Shown piece after piece: positions 13,381-15,623 of a stretch of 15,623 nt of DNA. Under the pieces are notes generated by a model that saw only the letters and a list, made by a program, of their open reading frames with translations, was not told the DNA's origin and did not search any database. The position numbers and the translations under genes are program-made. The first letter of the stretch is position 1; each line of letters opens with the position of its first letter. The stretch is from Gemmatimonadales bacterium (GTDB taxonomy: Bacteria > Gemmatimonadota > Gemmatimonadetes > Gemmatimonadales > GWC2-71-9): NCBI GenBank assembly GCA_030601605.1, contig JAUVTI010000032.1, positions 1-15,623 on the forward strand. Direction: 5' to 3'.

Positions 13381-13803
13381 TCAGCCCCAAAGTCCCTCGA
13401 GTTCGGCCTGCGGGAAGAAGAACCCGATCTCCCGCGCCGCGTTCTCCGCCGAGTCCGAGGCGTGAATCCCGTTGCGCTCCTTGTTCTCCGCGTAGAGTCG
13501 CCGCACCGTGCCCTCGGCCGCCTCGGCGGGGTCCGTTGCCCCGATGACGGTGCGCAGATGCGACACGGCGTCCTCGCGCTCCAGCACCATCGGGAGGCAC
13601 GGCCCGGACGTCATGAAGGCCACCAGGGAGCCGTAGAAGGGACGCTCCCTGTGCACCGCGTAGAAGGCCTCGGCTTCAGGCCGCGTCAGCTTGACGAGCC
13701 TGGCCGCGCGCACCGTGAAGCCGGCCTCCTCCAGGTGGGCCAGAATCTTGCCGGCCTTGCCGGCTCCTATCGCGTCAGGCTTGACGATTGCCAGGGTCTG
13801 CAC
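13381..13803 (-). CDS. ndk: Nucleoside diphosphate kinase
   Basis: Ndk passes phosphate between nucleoside triphosphates and diphosphates through a phosphohistidine, balancing NTP and dNTP pools. The 140-residue length is typical. It begins MQTLAIVKPDA with K8, and the active site is NGIHASDS with phosphorylated histidine H114. The start is a GTG (13803-13801), supported by the family N-terminus; no ATG or good ribosome binding site is near. An untranslated region of about 100 bases with two hairpins precedes it. It lies in the same direction as sucD and the EIIA-like/CBS gene. Ndk is known to associate with succinyl-CoA synthetase in Pseudomonas, so the neighbourhood makes metabolic sense. 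Confidence 0.96.
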   Translation of the reverse strand: MQTLAIVKPDAIGAGKAGKILAHLEEAGFTVRAARLVKLTRPEAEAFYAVHRERPFYGSLVAFMTSGPCLPMVLEREDAVSHLRTVIGATDPAEAAEGTVRRLYAENKERNGIHASDSAENAAREIGFFFPQAELEGLWG

Positions 13804-13954
13804 TGTATCTGCCGTTCCCGTGTCTCGATCTCGGTTGTCGCGCCGGCCGCGGGCCGGTTAGCAAGAGAGCGGGCAGGAAACCCCTGCTCGCTCAACCACG
13901 GAATATACCAAGGTCCGCAAGCCGGAGGGACCGAGGAAGCACCCCCACCCCACT
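13804..13954 (-). promoter_or_regulatory. Structured ndk upstream region: extended -10 and two hairpins
   Basis: Minus-strand TGGTATATT (13910-13902) matches an extended -10 element (TGnTATAAT type); no -35 is evident, as often with extended -10 promoters. Transcription would start near 13895. Directly after it lies a hairpin with GAGCG/CGCTC and GCAGG/CCTGC arms (13867-13893), 10 paired bases with one mismatch and a 5-base loop. A second hairpin has CCGGCC/GGCCGG arms around a 3-base loop (13843-13857). Neither is followed by a T-run, so they are not standard terminators of the upstream gene. They would form the 5' leader of ndk. Confidence 0.45.
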
Positions 13955-14857
13955 CTACCGGCCGAGCAGCCGCCGCACTATGTCGCCGCGCGTCAGGAAG
14001 CCGACCAGGGCCCCTTCCCGCACGACTGGAAACCGCTCCGTGTCGCGGTTCAGCATGATGGTCGCCACTTCGGCCAGCGTCTGCTCCTCCGAGACACACA
14101 GCACGCTCCGGTCCATCACCTCGCGCACGGGGATCGTGTGAGGGTCGATGCCCGCCGCCACCCCGCGCGGGGCCGCCCGAAACTCGCCGCTGCTCATGCG
14201 CTTCACGTACAGCGGCAGCAGGAAGCGCAGCAGCTCGCGATGGGTGATCACGCCCATCACCTCTCCCGTCTCGGACACCACGGGCAGCGCCGCCACCTCG
14301 TGGGCGACCATGAAGCGTGACGCCTCGCCCAGCGGCGTGTCCGGCCTGACCGAGATCTGGCGCGCCTCCATCACGTCCCGCACGGTGAGGTAGCCCGGCA
14401 GCTCCAGATCGGCCAGCGGCGCGGCCTCGAGCACGGCTTCCGGCCCGTCGGCCGTGAGGATGGAGTCGATCACCTCCTGGCGGGAAAAGGCCCTGGAGAA
14501 GGCGCTCAGGGCCTGCAGATGGATTGAGCTCTCCCGCGGAGGAGCCACGAGCAGCACGACGATGCGTGCCGACGCGGGCTCGTCCCCCTCGAGCTGCTCG
14601 ATCGGCTCGGGCGCGACGCCCAACGCCGCCGCGTGCTTGTTGACCGCATCGGTGCGGTAGTGGATCAGGAACGCCTGCCCCACGGGAACGATGTCCTTGG
14701 GCAGTGCGTCCTTGACCAGGCCGCGCAGCACGCCCGGATCGCCGACCACTCCCGAGGCGACCATCGCTTCGGCGAGCTGCGAAGCCGCCTTCGGCAGGGT
14801 GGTGGCCTTGAGCGGCACCACCACCCGGTCCCGGTCCAGCAGCTCGATGAGTTTCAT
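13955..14857 (-). CDS. PTS EIIA-like domain fused to two CBS domains
   Basis: A 300-residue regulatory-looking protein. Residues 1-145 resemble the fructose/nitrogen-type EIIA domain of the phosphotransferase system. The segment GQAFLIHYRTDAV (60-72) aligns with the phosphohistidine site, keeping H66 but with isoleucine instead of proline before it. The VVLLVAPPRES stretch and following HLQALSAFSRAFS match the later EIIA helix. Residues 157-210 and 242-297 are two CBS domains: DVMEARQISVRPDTPLGEAS, LPVVSETGEVMGVITHREL, VMDRSVLCVSEEQTLAEVA and FPVVREGALVGFLTRGDI. Paired CBS domains usually bind adenine nucleotides. It begins 4 bases after the sucD stop, with AAGGAG about 13 bases upstream. It is probably a sensor or regulator of energy or phosphate state, not a sugar transporter; its partner is unknown. 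Confidence 0.85.
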   Translation of the reverse strand: MKLIELLDRDRVVVPLKATTLPKAASQLAEAMVASGVVGDPGVLRGLVKDALPKDIVPVGQAFLIHYRTDAVNKHAAALGVAPEPIEQLEGDEPASARIVVLLVAPPRESSIHLQALSAFSRAFSRQEVIDSILTADGPEAVLEAAPLADLELPGYLTVRDVMEARQISVRPDTPLGEASRFMVAHEVAALPVVSETGEVMGVITHRELLRFLLPLYVKRMSSGEFRAAPRGVAAGIDPHTIPVREVMDRSVLCVSEEQTLAEVATIMLNRDTERFPVVREGALVGFLTRGDIVRRLLGR

Positions 14858-14861
14858 GGCG

Positions 14862-15623
14862 CTACGCCGGCTCCTTCTTGAGCAGCGATACGACCTCCGC
14901 GGGCCGGTCCATCACGCCGATCCCCGCTCGCTCGAACGCCGCGATCTTTTCCTCCGCGGTGCCCGACGATCCTGAGATGATGGCCCCGGCGTGCCCCATG
15001 CGCCGACCCGGCGGCGCCGTGCGCCCCGCGATGAACCCCACGACCGGCTTGGAGACGTGCGCCGCCACGTACTCGGCGGCGTTCTGCTCGTCCGTGCCAC
15101 CGATTTCGCCGATCATGACGATGGCTTCCGTGTCGGGGTCGGCCTCGAACGCCTCCAGGCAGTCTATGAAGTTGGTACCGATGATCGGGTCGCCGCCAAT
15201 CCCCAGGCAAGTCGACTGCCCCATGCCGTTCTGCGTGAGGTGGTGGATCACTTCGTAGGTCAGCGTGCCGCTGCGCGACACGACTCCTACTGCACCCTCG
15301 AGGCAAATCGAGCCCGGGATGATCCCGACCTTCGACTTGCCCGGTGAGATCGCGCCCGGGCAGTTGGGGCCGATCAGGCGCGTTCCCCTCTCCTTCAGGA
15401 AGGGTATCACGCGCGTCATGTCGAGCACAGGCACGCCTTCGGTGATGCACACGATGAGCTCGATGCCCGCGTCCGCCGCCTCGAACACCGCGTCGGCTGC
15501 GAACCGGCTCGGCACGTATACGACCGACGTGTTTGCACCGGTCTCGGCCACGGCCTCGGCGACCGTGTTGAACACGGGTACCTTGCCTCCGAAACGCTGT
15601 CCGCCCTTGCCGGGAGTGACACC
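14862..15623 (-). CDS. sucD: Succinyl-CoA synthetase alpha subunit (5' end outside window)
   Basis: SucD, with SucC, converts succinyl-CoA to succinate while making ATP or GTP in the TCA cycle. The visible 253 residues begin GVTPGKGGQRFGG and continue VPVFNTVAEA, so about 40 N-terminal residues lie beyond the right edge. Seen are the CoA-binding fold stretches VYVPSRFAADAVFEA and ITEGVPVLDM, then RLIGPNCPGAISP, GVVSRSGTLTYE, GIGGDPIIGT, EIGGTDEQNAAEY and MGHAGAIISGSSGTAEEK, whose histidine is the phosphorylated residue. The gene is intact up to the edge. sucC would be expected just right of the window. It probably shares a transcript with the EIIA-like/CBS gene. Confidence 0.96.
   Translation of the reverse strand, partial: GVTPGKGGQRFGGKVPVFNTVAEAVAETGANTSVVYVPSRFAADAVFEAADAGIELIVCITEGVPVLDMTRVIPFLKERGTRLIGPNCPGAISPGKSKVGIIPGSICLEGAVGVVSRSGTLTYEVIHHLTQNGMGQSTCLGIGGDPIIGTNFIDCLEAFEADPDTEAIVMIGEIGGTDEQNAAEYVAAHVSKPVVGFIAGRTAPPGRRMGHAGAIISGSSGTAEEKIAAFERAGIGVMDRPAEVVSLLKKEPA

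Noticed and set aside
13867..13893. Rho-independent terminator for the EIIA-like/CBS gene
   Set aside because: The stem is good but no T-run follows in the direction of transcription, and it lies just after a candidate extended -10, so a leader hairpin for ndk is the better reading.
1..15623. CRISPR array, tRNA or rRNA genes, insertion sequences, toxin-antitoxin pair
   Set aside because: No evenly spaced repeats, cloverleaf or rRNA sequence, transposase, or paired small ORFs with family motifs were found on either strand.

Overview
The window is high-GC bacterial chromosome. The gene content fits Gemmatimonadota or a related high-GC, menaquinone-using phylum. Pointers are a Hanks-type serine/threonine kinase with a long membrane tail, an integron integrase, the futalosine menaquinone pathway, type II fatty acid synthesis and zinc-ribbon L32. 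This placement is inferred from gene content; no 16S or other marker is present.

Left part (1-3858), accessory in character: the first codons of a lipoprotein gene (minus strand, cut by the window edge), about 300 bases without a gene, a complete integron-type tyrosine recombinase (intI, minus) with no recognisable attC site, a divergent membrane serine/threonine kinase (plus), and a small zinc-ribbon protein (plus). The spacers here hold short repeats that may be operators.

Right part (3859-15623), conserved core: twelve whole genes and one partial gene, all on the minus strand. In transcription order (right to left) they are sucD (5' end outside the window), a PTS-EIIA-like/CBS protein, ndk, yceD (DUF177), rpmF, plsX, fabH, fabD, fabG, acpP, fabF, mqnE, mqnA, mqnC and purE. 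From yceD to purE the genes are packed tightly. Five junctions are 4-base ATGA or GTGA stop/start overlaps (plsX/fabH, fabH/fabD, fabD/fabG, fabF/mqnE, mqnE/mqnA), which suggests translational coupling. The only larger internal gap, 94-100 bases between mqnA and mqnC, holds a G-quadruplex motif on the coding strand.

Functional logic: PlsX, FabH, FabD, FabG, ACP and FabF supply acyl chains for membrane phospholipids. MqnA, MqnE and MqnC build the menaquinone ring from chorismate. The same transcript would therefore make the lipid bilayer and the quinone dissolved in it, together with a ribosomal protein. MqnB, MqnD, FabZ, enoyl reductase and acetyl-CoA carboxylase are not in the window. SucD and Ndk link the TCA cycle to nucleoside triphosphate balance.

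No clearly new defence or mobile system was found. The points most worth a second look are a CX5CX2C cluster motif in MqnE where CX3CX2C is expected, a short PurE lacking a conserved histidine inside the menaquinone cluster, the fab-mqn coupling, a solitary integron integrase beside a kinase, and structured or near-leaderless promoter regions around ndk and yceD.
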